A stretch of 64,000 nt of DNA from Tectiglobus sp965223355 (GTDB lineage: Bacteria; Pseudomonadota; Alphaproteobacteria; Rhizobiales; Hyphomicrobiaceae): the NCBI GenBank assembly GCA_965223355.1, contig CBDCWE010000003.1, positions 744,001 through 808,000 on the forward strand, written 5' to 3'. Under the pieces are notes generated by a model, which worked only from the letters and a program-made list of their open reading frames with translations, searched no databases and was not told where the DNA came from. Both the position numbers and the translations under genes were made by a program. How positions within the stretch are numbered: the stretch's first letter is position 1; every line of letters begins with the position of its first letter. This document shows, piece by piece, positions 1-8,115 of the stretch.

Positions 1-349
1 TTAATTTCGCCTCTTCGTTTAAGCACTTTCCTTGAACCTGTCGACTTACAGCGGTCGTCTCGCGTTCTGATCGTCTACCGTGATCGATTGAACGCGCCCT
101 GACGATCCTAACCATAACAGGTGGGGCTTTCGGACGCATCGCCATTGCATGACGCATCTCGCCAGATAGGTGGCGCAATCAACAGAAATCGATCGGCTGG
201 CGTGGCGAAGATCGCGGATTGGCGGGTCAATGGTTGAAGGCGGCGGCAAGAGCGGATAAGCAGCGCCTACCAATTGGCGAGATTAACGAATCAGAAGCAC
301 TCTGCACGAGCAGTTCCGCGCAATGGCAGGTAACCATCTACAAGGCTGA
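1..349. other. Intergenic stretch, no gene recognised
   Basis: Both strands were read. The only open frame of any length (minus strand, about 75 codons, 46-273) shows no domain-like composition and no ribosome binding site. No RNA gene or repeat family of the window was seen here. The stretch is probably the upstream region of the phosphatase gene starting at 350. Confidence 0.5.
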
Positions 350-1090
350 ATGGCGAAGTTTGCAAAACCATTGCGAAGTGCTCTGAAGCGGGTTGGCGTC
401 AGCGCCCGGCGCGGCGCCGTGGCGCACGCGCCAGACTGGTTGAAGCGCAGCCTCGGCCCGGTCGTCAGCTATCTCGACATGCTGTTCGTCGACCACGGAA
501 TATTCCGCGTCATCTACCTGAACAAGCACCGCATTGCCGGCACCGACGGCTGGCGCGCAGCCCAACCCACGCCGCATCAGGTTGCGCGCCTGGCGCGGTC
601 TGGTGTCAAAACGATCGTCAATCTCAGAGGCGAGCGATTGTGCGGCAGCTATTGGCTCGAAACCGCCGCCTGTGCACGCCATGGCGTCAAGCTCGAGAAC
701 TTCCAGGTCCGCTCGCGCGCTGCCCCGACACGCGCCGAGCTTCACGGCGCACGCGATCTGTTCGAACGGATTGAATACCCCATGTTGATGCACTGCAAGT
801 CTGGTGCAGATCGTGTCGGCATGATGAGCACGCTGTTTCTCCATGTTCGCCATGGCGTTCCGATCGCCGAGGCCACTGCGCAACTGTCACTCAAATACGG
901 TCATATCCGCCAGGCCGACACCGGCGTCCTGGACCATTTCTTTGAATGCTATCTCGATTACAACGACAAAACGCCGATCAAGTTTTTCGACTGGGTGGAC
1001 ACCGTCTACGATCCGCAAGAGGTCGGCCAGACGTTTAACGCCAACGGCTTTGCGAACCGGATCGTCAACTCGGTGTTACGGCGCGAATAG
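350..1090 (+). CDS. Dual-specificity/tyrosine phosphatase family protein
   Basis: This is a 246-residue cytoplasmic protein. It carries a cysteine-phosphatase signature, HCKSGADR, with the nucleophile Cys at about residue 149 and the phosphate-binding Arg at about 155 (CX5R). The upstream segment IAGTDGWRAAQPTP resembles the start of the PTP-like fold in alphaproteobacterial dual-specificity phosphatases, and a basic N-terminal extension of about 40 residues precedes it. The family removes phosphate from phosphotyrosine, phosphoserine or small phosphate esters; the substrate is not shown by the sequence. It converges on the ABC exporter gene downstream with a gap of about 50 bases. The ATG at 350 is the first reasonable start, although no strong ribosome binding site is visible. 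Confidence 0.8.
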   Translation: MAKFAKPLRSALKRVGVSARRGAVAHAPDWLKRSLGPVVSYLDMLFVDHGIFRVIYLNKHRIAGTDGWRAAQPTPHQVARLARSGVKTIVNLRGERLCGSYWLETAACARHGVKLENFQVRSRAAPTRAELHGARDLFERIEYPMLMHCKSGADRVGMMSTLFLHVRHGVPIAEATAQLSLKYGHIRQADTGVLDHFFECYLDYNDKTPIKFFDWVDTVYDPQEVGQTFNANGFANRIVNSVLRRE

Positions 1091-1142
1091 AATAGAAAGT
1101 CTCCTCAAGCCTGCCTGCGCCGCGTCGCGGCGCATCGGGGCG

Positions 1143-2975
1143 CTATGAATCGGCCGCCAGCAGCTGTGACCGACACAGCTCGGCATAAATGCCGTTGTGT
1201 GCCAGCAACTCGCCGTGCGTGCCGGTCTCGACAAGGCAGCCGTGGTCCAATACGCAGATCATGTCGGCGTTCTGCACCGTTGACAGGCGATGCGCGATCA
1301 CCAACGTGGTGCGGTTGCGGGCGAATTTGGCCAGTGCGTCCTGCACCAGGCGTTCAGAGTGCGCATCGAGCGCGCTCGTCGCCTCATCGAGCAGCAGGAT
1401 CGGAGCACCCTTGATAATCGCCCGCGCCAGGGCCAGGCGTTGACGTTGACCACCCGATAGCCGTTGTCCGCGATCACCGATCTGCGTGTCATAGCCGTTG
1501 TCCTGGACGGCGATAAACTCGTGCGCCGCCGCCGCCTGTGCAGCGGCCGTGATCTCGTCTGCGCCCGCCCCAGGTCTTCCCAATGCGATGTTTGCGGCAA
1601 TGCTGTCATCAAACAGCGTCACGTCCTGGCTGACGATGGCAATCGCATCACGCAGGCTTGCAACCGTGACATCACGAACATCCTGGTCGTCGATCCTGAT
1701 CGCGCCGGTGTCGACATCGAACAGGCGCGGTACCAGGTTGATCAAAGTGGTCTTTCCCGCCCCTGAACGTCCAACAAGCGCCACTGTCGAACCACCTCGA
1801 ATATCGAGTGTGACGTCGTGGAGCGCTGCCGGTCTGTCATCATCACTCGCACTGCCGCGCGGATAGGAAAACGACACATTGTCGAATGAAATTCGGCCTT
1901 CGCGAACCTCAAGCGGACGTGCTTCGGCCGGGTCGACGATCTGCGCACGATCATCGATCAGCTCATAGAGGCGTTCGGTGGCGGCCAGCCCTTCATTGAG
2001 CCGTGCGGTCAGGCTACCAAGGGCCCGCATCGGCTGGGCCGCCAGCAACAGTGCGCTGACAAACCCCATAAAGTCGCCGACAGTTGCAACCTCGGTGGCG
2101 ATCCGCCAATAGGCGAGGGCAATGACCCCGGCGACCGCCAACCCGCCAAGCGCCTCGAGGCTCGGATCGAGCTTGGCGCGTGCGCGCACCGCCTTCATGC
2201 GCAGCGCATAGATGTCCTCGAAGCTCGCATTCAGGCGCCCGACGGCATAGGTCTCGAGCCGAAATGTCTTGATCAGGCGCGCCGCCGACAATTTCTCGCT
2301 GAGCAGCGCCGTCATGTCACCCAGTTCGGCCTGGGTCCTTTTGGCAACGTCGCGCAGGCGCTTTGAGATCAAAGCAATCGGCCAGGCTGCGATCGGATAG
2401 ATGCCGAGAACGACCAGCGACATAATCGGGTCGAGATAGATCATCGTTGCGACCAGCACGAGGATTGACAGGGTATCGCGTACCGCAGTGCTCAAGGCCG
2501 CCTGAACTGCAGCCTGGACCACCAACACGTCGTTTGTCAGGCGTGACACACGTTGCCCGGGGGCCTGCTCGGTCAGTCGTGCGAAGTCAGCATCCATCAG
2601 TTGCGCGAACACCAGCTTCTGGATGTTGGTGCCCACCCTGAACACGATTTTGTTGCTGGCAACCACTTGTAGATAGAGCAGGATGCTGCGCCCCAAGGTG
2701 ACGCCGATCACCATCAACAGCACCAGCAAGACGGCATCCTGTTGGCCGGCCAGGATCGTGTCGAACGAATACTTGATGATCAACGGATAGCCGCCCGTCG
2801 CCGCGGCGAGGCCTGCCGTCAGGACCAGTGCCAGCAGGATCTGGCGCCATTGCGGCAACACAAACTGAGCGGAAAAACGGCGCAGCAGCCCGCGGCGGTG
2901 GTCGGCGGCTGCGGGCGATGTGCCATCGGCGCCGATTGGCGATGTCTCGTGCAGGCCTGTCGGGCGTTCGTTCAA
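1143..2975 (-). CDS. ABC exporter, fused permease and ATPase (MsbA-like)
   Basis: This 610-residue half-transporter has an N-terminal six-helix membrane domain (about residues 45-340) and a C-terminal nucleotide-binding domain (about 360-605). The ATPase half shows Walker A GRSGAGKTT, the signature LSGGQRQRLALARA, Walker B ILLLDEATSALD and the H-loop region VIAHRLSTV. MsbA-type homodimers flip lipids or export drugs or peptides; the length and domain order suit a lipid A/lipid flippase-like exporter, but the substrate is inferred. The start is a TTG at 2973-2975 preceded by AGGAG at good spacing, and no in-frame ATG fits better. The upstream gap holds the repeat array starting at 3044. Confidence 0.88.
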   Translation of the reverse strand: MNERPTGLHETSPIGADGTSPAAADHRRGLLRRFSAQFVLPQWRQILLALVLTAGLAAATGGYPLIIKYSFDTILAGQQDAVLLVLLMVIGVTLGRSILLYLQVVASNKIVFRVGTNIQKLVFAQLMDADFARLTEQAPGQRVSRLTNDVLVVQAAVQAALSTAVRDTLSILVLVATMIYLDPIMSLVVLGIYPIAAWPIALISKRLRDVAKRTQAELGDMTALLSEKLSAARLIKTFRLETYAVGRLNASFEDIYALRMKAVRARAKLDPSLEALGGLAVAGVIALAYWRIATEVATVGDFMGFVSALLLAAQPMRALGSLTARLNEGLAATERLYELIDDRAQIVDPAEARPLEVREGRISFDNVSFSYPRGSASDDDRPAALHDVTLDIRGGSTVALVGRSGAGKTTLINLVPRLFDVDTGAIRIDDQDVRDVTVASLRDAIAIVSQDVTLFDDSIAANIALGRPGAGADEITAAAQAAAAHEFIAVQDNGYDTQIGDRGQRLSGGQRQRLALARAIIKGAPILLLDEATSALDAHSERLVQDALAKFARNRTTLVIAHRLSTVQNADMICVLDHGCLVETGTHGELLAHNGIYAELCRSQLLAADS

Positions 2976-3043
2976 ATCGGCTCCTGATTGTCGTTGCCGG
3001 TGGCAAATCGCCGTCGGCGCTTCTCGCGTTGGTCAGGCATCGC

Positions 3044-3226
3044 CTAGGGACCCTCTGAACACGCTTGGGGCCAGGGAACCGATCCCCTGGTCGAGGTGTT
3101 TGAGGGGCTGAACGGCCCCTCATCGATCGCCGTCAAACGGCGATTGAGTCAAGGGCTCTGCCGTTGACGATCCCGCCACCGGGACCAGCCCTTTGGAAGC
3201 CTGACACTTGATCAGAGGTTCCCTAG
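3044..3226 (+). repeat. Interspersed palindromic repeat family B, copy B1 (complete)
   Basis: This is a 183-base element with CTAG at both ends. The ends are inverted repeats: CTAGGGACCCTCTGA at the left and the complement of CTAGGGAACCTCTGA at the right. Inside are three GC-rich hairpins in fixed order: CCAGGG..CCCTGG, TGAGGGGCTG..GCCCCTCA, and ATCGCCG..CGGCGAT. Other copies or fragments lie near 7820, 14658, 19605, 25703, 41085 and 52386. The right CTAG is shared with repeat A1. Confidence 0.85.
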
Positions 3227-3361
3227 ATCATCGTGCTTTAAGTTGGAACCGCTATTGCGGTTCCAACTTAAAGCACAAAGATGATCGCCACTTTAGAGGC
3301 GAGCAACTTTCTGCCTTTATTCGGGATCATTCCGATTCCGAATAAAGGCAGGTTGCTCTAG
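3223..3361 (+). repeat. Interspersed palindromic repeat family A, copy A1
   Basis: This is a 139-base element bounded by CTAG. It is built of three hairpins: a long one (arms GTGCTTTAAGTTGGAACCGC and its complement), a short one (CGCC..GGCG around ACTTTAGA), and a third (arms CTGCCTTTATTCGG and its complement flanking GATC). Nine copies occur in the window. It shares its left CTAG with B1 and its right CTAG with C1. Confidence 0.9.
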
Positions 3362-3505
3362 TGGTCTCAATCACCTAAAAAAGCATATTCAGACGCTCAG
3401 ATTTGGTCTGTGCCAAGACGCGGTGGCCCCAAGGCGCGGTGGGTGATTCTGGCGCATCATAAGGCCGCCGCAACGCCGGCACCAGGCCAAATCGGCGCCA
3501 ATGTG
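3358..3505 (+). repeat. Interspersed repeat family C, truncated copy C1
   Basis: The first ~145 bases match the left part of the complete C copies (3965-4232 and 62987-63266), starting CTAGTGGTCTCAATCAC and including the stretch around AGACGCTCAGATTTGGTCTG. The right half and right terminal inverted repeat are missing. After it, 3507-3531 resembles 12732-12756 (21 of 25 bases) and ends in CTAG, suggesting another element end. Confidence 0.75.
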
Positions 3506-3527
3506 CCCGGATTTATGAGTTTGCGGC

Positions 3528-3776
3528 CTAGGTCTTCGCTACGTCCTCTTGCGGTTCCAGCAGGCGATGCATGTGGACGATGAAATAGCGTGTTTGGGCG
3601 CTGTCGACAGTGCGCTGCGCCGCATCCCGCCAGGCATCGTAAGCCGTTGCATAGTTCGGGAAGATGCCGACGATATCGAGCTTGTCGAGGTCCTTGAAAG
3701 TGACGCTGGCAACGTCCTCAAGCTCGCCGCCGAAGACGAGATGCAACAATTGTTTCGGTTCGTCCTTCTGGTCCAT
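3528..3776 (-). CDS. DUF4170 family protein
   Basis: This is a small soluble protein of 82 residues. The segments LHLVFGGELEDV, FKDLDKLDIVGIFPNYATAY and RYFIVHMHRLLEPQE match my knowledge of DUF4170, a conserved alphaproteobacterial family of unknown function that is often found beside ubiA, as here. There is no signal peptide or membrane segment. The TAG stop lies inside a CTAG tetranucleotide (3528-3531) that also terminates a repeat fragment. The ATG at 3776 gives the usual family length. Confidence 0.8.
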   Translation of the reverse strand: MDQKDEPKQLLHLVFGGELEDVASVTFKDLDKLDIVGIFPNYATAYDAWRDAAQRTVDSAQTRYFIVHMHRLLEPQEDVAKT

Positions 3777-3829
3777 GGCCTACGCCTCGCTTGAATGGGG
3801 TCGCAATCAGACGCTCGCTTACAGGTTCG

Positions 3830-3968
3830 CTAGATCATCGTGCTTTAAGTTGGAATCGCTATTGCGGTTCCAACTTAAAGCACAAAGATGATCGCCACTT
3901 TAGAGGCGAGCAACTTTCTGCCTTTATTCGGGATCGTTCCGATTCCGAATAAAGGCGGGTGGTTCTAG
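3830..3968 (+). repeat. Repeat family A, copy A2
   Basis: This is a full-length A element with CTAG at 3830-3833 and 3965-3968. It is near-identical to A1, with a few substitutions in the terminal hairpin (CGGGTGGTTCTAG instead of CAGGTTGCTCTAG). Its right CTAG is shared with the adjacent C2 element. Confidence 0.9.
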
Positions 3969-4232
3969 TGGTCTGTATCACTTAAAATGGTGCATTCAGA
4001 CGCTCAGATTTGGTCTGTGCCAAGGCGCGGTGGGCGTGGTGATGCTGGCGCATCATAAGGCCGCCGCAACGCCGGCATCAGGCTAAATCTGAGCGCCTTC
4101 GGTGCGTTGCCCTGGCCCGTGAGGGCGTCAGCCGTGCTCACCATAGCACACGCTATGCTTTCGCACGCCTTCCTGCTCACGAACCAGGGCAGCGCATCTG
4201 AATGCGCCATTTTAAGTGATGCAGACCACTAG
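3965..4232 (+). mobile_element. MITE-like repeat family C, complete copy C2
   Basis: This 268-base element has terminal inverted repeats of about 36 bases. The left end begins CTAGTGGTCTGTATCACTTA; the right end, read on the other strand, begins CTAGTGGTCTGCATCACTTA, with about two differences over the full arm. It has no coding capacity. An inner dyad (CGCTCAGATTT..AAATCTGAGCG) lies inside. CTAG flanks both ends, and the right CTAG (4229-4232) supplies the TAG stop codon of ubiA. Confidence 0.85.
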
Positions 4233-5179
4233 GTGGCACCAGGCTGCACAGCCATGCTGGCGATAAGGCCACCAAACATGATCCAACCGATATAGCGGTT
4301 CGCCTGGAAGCGCACCAAACAATTGTCGGCATCATCGGTATCGAGCGTTACAATCTGCCAGCTAAAGTGCAGGGCCGTCGCGGCAAGGGCGATATAGAAG
4401 ATCGGTCCTGCCCCGACCAGAATTGCCGCCATGACCCACGCCAACATCGCCGCGCCGTAGAACCTGATCAGCCATGGCGCCGTTGCCTTGCCAAACCGCA
4501 GGGCCGTCGATTTCAGCCCCAGCACGGCGTCATCGTCTTTGTCCTGATGAGCATAGATGGTGTCGTAGCCGATCGTCCAGCACACGCATCCTGCATAAAA
4601 CACCAGCGCGGCGACAGCGAGGCCACCTTGAACGGCCGCCCAACCGACCAGCGCGCCCCACTTGAACGTCAGGCCCAGAACCACCTGGGGCCAGTACGTG
4701 AAGCGCTTGGCGAACGGGTAGAGGGCGACAAGGCCGAGCGAGGCAATCGCCAGCCAGATCGTGAAAGTGTTGAACTGAAGCAGCACGAGCAGGCCGATCA
4801 GGCACAAAACCACGGCAAACACCAGCGCCTGGGTTACGCTGACCTGACCCGATGGGATCGGCCGCAGGGCGGTGCGCTCGACCTGACCATCGTAGTGGCG
4901 GTCGACAATGTCGTTCCACGTGCACCCCGCACCGCGCATCACGAACGCACCGATCGCAAACAGCACGAGGAACCACAGGTTGGGATAGGCCTGGCCGGCA
5001 TCGAGATGGGCAAGCGCCTGGCCCCACCAACTGGGAAACAGCAACAGCCAGGTGCCAATCGGCCGGTCGAAGCGCGCCAGTTTAAAGTATGGCTTGAGCC
5101 ACGCCGGCGCGTACCGGTCGACCCAGTTGTCCGGCCTGGCATCGGCAATCACGGATGAACGTTGCGAGTTATCGGACAT
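4229..5179 (-). CDS. ubiA: 4-hydroxybenzoate polyprenyltransferase
   Basis: This is a 316-residue polytopic membrane enzyme. It attaches the polyprenyl tail to 4-hydroxybenzoate in ubiquinone synthesis. The first Asp-rich motif NDIVDRHYD (about residues 89-97) is followed by QVERTALRPIPSG, and the second Asp-rich segment YDTIYAHQDKDDD lies near 210-222; both bind the Mg-prenyl diphosphate. Around nine hydrophobic segments are visible. The ATG at 5179 follows a short charged N-terminus and gives normal length. The gene is divergent from rsmE with about 130 bases between. Its stop codon TAG falls within the CTAG that ends repeat C2. Confidence 0.95.
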   Translation of the reverse strand: MSDNSQRSSVIADARPDNWVDRYAPAWLKPYFKLARFDRPIGTWLLLFPSWWGQALAHLDAGQAYPNLWFLVLFAIGAFVMRGAGCTWNDIVDRHYDGQVERTALRPIPSGQVSVTQALVFAVVLCLIGLLVLLQFNTFTIWLAIASLGLVALYPFAKRFTYWPQVVLGLTFKWGALVGWAAVQGGLAVAALVFYAGCVCWTIGYDTIYAHQDKDDDAVLGLKSTALRFGKATAPWLIRFYGAAMLAWVMAAILVGAGPIFYIALAATALHFSWQIVTLDTDDADNCLVRFQANRYIGWIMFGGLIASMAVQPGAT

Positions 5180-5309
5180 CGCTGTTGGCGCTTTCCGGCG
5201 ACCGCGTTGACTTCAGCGTGATATATAGGCCACGACGTCGCCGGTTTCGCCGTGGTCGAAGGTCTCGGACACGGCCCCGGGGCAACCATGCGTTCGATAC
5301 GAGGAGCTG

Positions 5310-6056
5310 ATGCCAGTTCATGACTTCAAGGCCCAAAGGCTCTATTGCGACACGGATCTGGCCGCGGACCTCGATGTCGTCTGCACGCGCGACCAGACAC
5401 ACTATCTCGTCAATGTCCTGCGGCTCGGATTGGGCGATCAGATCCTTGTCTTCAATGGTCGTGATGGCGAGTGGCGGGCCCATCTCTCAGGGATGTCGAA
5501 GCGCACATGCAGCCTGACCATAGACTGCCAGATTCGCACGCAAACCGGTGGTCCCGATGTTACCTACCTGTTTGCCCCGCTCAAGCGGGCGCGATTGGAC
5601 TATATGGTCCAGAAGGCGACGGAAATGGGTGTTGCCTGCCTGCAGCCGGTGCTCACACGCCACACAATTGCCGATCGCGTCAATCTTGAGCGCATGCGCG
5701 CCAACGTGATCGAAGCGGCCGAGCAGTGTGGTGTCCTGCGCCTGCCGGACGTCCGCGAACCGCGCAAGCTGGCAGCCGTCCTCGCTGACTGGCAGCCGGA
5801 CCGCGTGCTGATCTTTGCCGATGAGGACGCCGAGATTGAATCGCCCGTACATGCACTCGAACGTGTCGCCCCGGGCCCGCTCGCCGTCCTGATCGGACCA
5901 GAAGGCGGTTTTTCCGTGCCGGAGCGCGATTTCCTCCTGTCCAAGCCGTTTACGCGGCGCCTTTCGCTCGGACCACGCATCATGCGGGCTGACACGGCGG
6001 CGATTGCGGTTCTTGCCCTGGTCAATGCCACATTGGGCGATTGGAAAGTGCCTTAG
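5310..6056 (+). CDS. rsmE: 16S rRNA (uracil-1498-N3)-methyltransferase
   Basis: This 248-residue SPOUT-class enzyme methylates U1498 of 16S rRNA. Typical features are the N-terminal PUA-like part (HYLVNVLRLGLGDQ), the central VQKATEMGV, and the C-terminal knot segment LIGPEGGFSVPERDF followed by SLGPRIMRADTA, where the more common form is RILRxETA. The ATG at 5310 is preceded by AGGAG. It lies upstream of gshA in the same direction, the order seen in many Alphaproteobacteria. Confidence 0.93.
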   Translation: MPVHDFKAQRLYCDTDLAADLDVVCTRDQTHYLVNVLRLGLGDQILVFNGRDGEWRAHLSGMSKRTCSLTIDCQIRTQTGGPDVTYLFAPLKRARLDYMVQKATEMGVACLQPVLTRHTIADRVNLERMRANVIEAAEQCGVLRLPDVREPRKLAAVLADWQPDRVLIFADEDAEIESPVHALERVAPGPLAVLIGPEGGFSVPERDFLLSKPFTRRLSLGPRIMRADTAAIAVLALVNATLGDWKVP

Positions 6057-6216
6057 GTAAAGACGTGGACGGTCGGGCAGGACCGACAATCGGGATCGGT
6101 TCGGTGAAACGCTTTCTGCGGCACGCCAACTCACCGCTCAATAAGGGGTTGTGTCGTGCTCGTCTGATCGCAATGATCGATCCGAGCACACAACAGCGTC
6201 CCCCGGAGACCTCGCC

Positions 6217-7599
6217 ATGTCCACCAAAGAGCCCGGCGCGGCGAGCCCGCCTATCGAGGCCTATGCCGATCTCGTCGCGTGGATCGCAGCCGGCGAGAAA
6301 CCGAAATCCGATTGGCGCATTGGCACCGAGCACGAAAAGTTCGTCTTTCGCACCGCGGATCGTATGCCGGTTGCCTACGCTGGCGAGGCTGGCATTTGCG
6401 CCCTGATGCAGGCCATGATCGACGAGTATCGCTGGGAACCGATCAAGGAAGGCGAGACGATTATTGCGCTCAAGCGGTCCAACGGGCGCACCACCGAAAC
6501 GATATCACTTGAGCCGGGCGGTCAGTTCGAACTCTCGGGTGCACCGCTGACTTCGCTGCACGAAACCTGCGCTGAGGCAGGCGAGCATTTGAGTGAATGC
6601 CTCAAGATTGGAGAACGCTTGGGGATTGGCTTTCTCGGTGTCGGATTTGCGCCGACCTGGCAGCGGTCCGAGATGCCGACGATGCCGAAAAAGCGCTACG
6701 CCGTCATGACCCGTTACATGCCGCTGGTCGGCACGCATGGTCTCGACATGATGTATCGCACCTCGACCATCCAGGTGAACCTCGATTTCGCCAGCGAGCC
6801 TGACATGGTCAAGAAGTTGCGCGTGTCGTTGGCCCTGCAGGCGATTGCGACGGCCGTTTTTGCGTCATCGCCGTTCAAGGAAGGCCGCCCCAACGGTTTC
6901 AAGTCGCTGCGCAGCGAGGTGTGGCGGGACACCGATCCGGATCGCACGGGCCTGCTGCCGTTCGTGTTCGAAGACGGTATGGGCTATGAGCGCTATGTCG
7001 AATATGCCTTGGACGTACCGATGTATTTCGTCTACCGGGACGGAGAATACATCGATGTCGCCGGCGCCTCGTTCCGCAACTTTCTCGATGGCAAACTCGA
7101 ACAGCTGCCCGGTGAAAGGCCAACGGTCGATGATTGGTCCGATCACCTGACAACGTTATTTCCCGAGGTTCGCCTCAAGCGCTTTTTGGAGATGCGAGGC
7201 GGCGATGGCGGACCGTGGCGGCGTATCTGCGCGCTGCCTGCATTCTGGGTCGGGCTGCTCTACGATCAGGCCGCTCTCGATGCGGCTTGGGATCTCGTCA
7301 AGGATTGGACCGCCGCCGAGCGCCAGGACTTGCGCAATGCGGTGCCGCGCGCGGGACTGGCAGCGCCGTTCCGCTCCGGTTCGGCCCTGGATGTGGCGCG
7401 CGAGGCCGTGAAGATCGCAGCGCTCGGCCTCAAGAACCGGCGCATGTTGAACAGTCGCGGTGAAGACGAAACGGGATTTCTGGAGTTTGTTGAAGAAGTC
7501 GCCGCAACCGGGCGTACGCCGGCCGATGAGCTGCTCAATCGCTTCCACAATTCCTGGGATGGCAACATTGATCGCGTGTTTGATGAGTATGCCTTCTAG
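6217..7599 (+). CDS. gshA: Glutamate-cysteine ligase (plant/proteobacterial type)
   Basis: This 460-residue enzyme makes gamma-glutamylcysteine, the first step of glutathione synthesis. Segments such as IGTEHEKFVF, ISLEPGGQFELSGAP and TMPKKRYAVMTRYMP are characteristic of the GCS2 fold used by plants and Alphaproteobacteria. I prefer the ATG at 6217, with GGAG eight bases upstream, over the upstream in-frame GTG at 6151, because it matches the family's usual length. The TAG stop sits in a CTAG (7596-7599) from which a transposase remnant begins. Confidence 0.93.
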   Translation: MSTKEPGAASPPIEAYADLVAWIAAGEKPKSDWRIGTEHEKFVFRTADRMPVAYAGEAGICALMQAMIDEYRWEPIKEGETIIALKRSNGRTTETISLEPGGQFELSGAPLTSLHETCAEAGEHLSECLKIGERLGIGFLGVGFAPTWQRSEMPTMPKKRYAVMTRYMPLVGTHGLDMMYRTSTIQVNLDFASEPDMVKKLRVSLALQAIATAVFASSPFKEGRPNGFKSLRSEVWRDTDPDRTGLLPFVFEDGMGYERYVEYALDVPMYFVYRDGEYIDVAGASFRNFLDGKLEQLPGERPTVDDWSDHLTTLFPEVRLKRFLEMRGGDGGPWRRICALPAFWVGLLYDQAALDAAWDLVKDWTAAERQDLRNAVPRAGLAAPFRSGSALDVAREAVKIAALGLKNRRMLNSRGEDETGFLEFVEEVAATGRTPADELLNRFHNSWDGNIDRVFDEYAF

Positions 7600-7820
7600 G
7601 CTGCAAACTCATCGCTCGGGGCCAGGTGGCGATCAGGCTGGAGTGTTTTCTTATATTGATGTTGAAGAGCGGGTCGCTGCCGGGCATCGGCTGCGCCCGG
7701 TCCGTGTGCTGGTGCGTGAGGCATTCGCCGGGATGAGCGAGCAGTTCGATCGCATGTACGCGCTGGCAGGCGCGGTCCGTCGATCCCACCGGCGCAGTTG
7801 CTGGCAGCGCTGCTGCTTCA
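7600..7820 (+). pseudogene. IS5/IS1182-type transposase remnant (N-terminal part)
   Basis: From about 7643 the + strand encodes VFSYIDVEERVAAGHRL, then MSEQFDRMYALAG, which resemble the N-terminal InsH domain (DUF772) of IS5/IS1182-family transposases. One frameshift near 7775 is needed to continue into PSIPPAQLLAALLLQ, a highly typical next segment. The reading then stops where repeat B2 begins. The catalytic domain is absent, so the element is dead. The left edge coincides with the CTAG holding the gshA stop codon. Confidence 0.7.
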
Positions 7821-7956
7821 GGTCCGGGGTCCAGGGGATCATCCCCTGGTCGGGGAGTATGAGGGGCGGACAAGCCCCTCATCGATCGCCGCCAAGCGGC
7901 GATTGGTTAAGGGCGCTGCCCTTTGCAACCCCGTGATTTGATCGCAGGAGCCCTAG
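7820..7956 (+). repeat. Repeat family B, copy B2 (left end missing)
   Basis: This copy shows the three B hairpins in order (CCAGGGGATCATCCCCTGG, TGAGGGGCGG..CCCCTCA, ATCGCCGCC..GGCGAT) and a right end reading AGGAGCCCTAG. The left terminal repeat is missing; the copy fuses directly to the transposase remnant. Confidence 0.8.
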
Positions 7957-8115
7957 GCGAGGTGCGCAGTGGCCTGTATATGGGCTTGTGAATGAGGAGG
8001 CATCGCCGCTGCCGAGACGATTGGCGCCGCCGGAACCGGGGATTGAGCCGCGGCAGGTGTGATCGGTCGACGGATTTTGGGCATCTTAGCGGACTGTTAG
8101 ATAGGGAGTGAGACG

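Noticed and set aside
46..273. Minus-strand open frame of 75 codons at the left edge
   Set aside because: No ribosome binding site, no family resemblance and irregular composition; likely chance.
3044..3505. CRISPR array or attenuator as explanation for the tandem palindromes
   Set aside because: The units differ in sequence and length and there are no regularly spaced identical repeats with unique spacers, so this is a mosaic of dispersed elements.
7967..7979. AGTGGCCTGTAT, similar to the start of repeat C
   Set aside because: Twelve bases only, with no second end; it could be chance or a very short scar.
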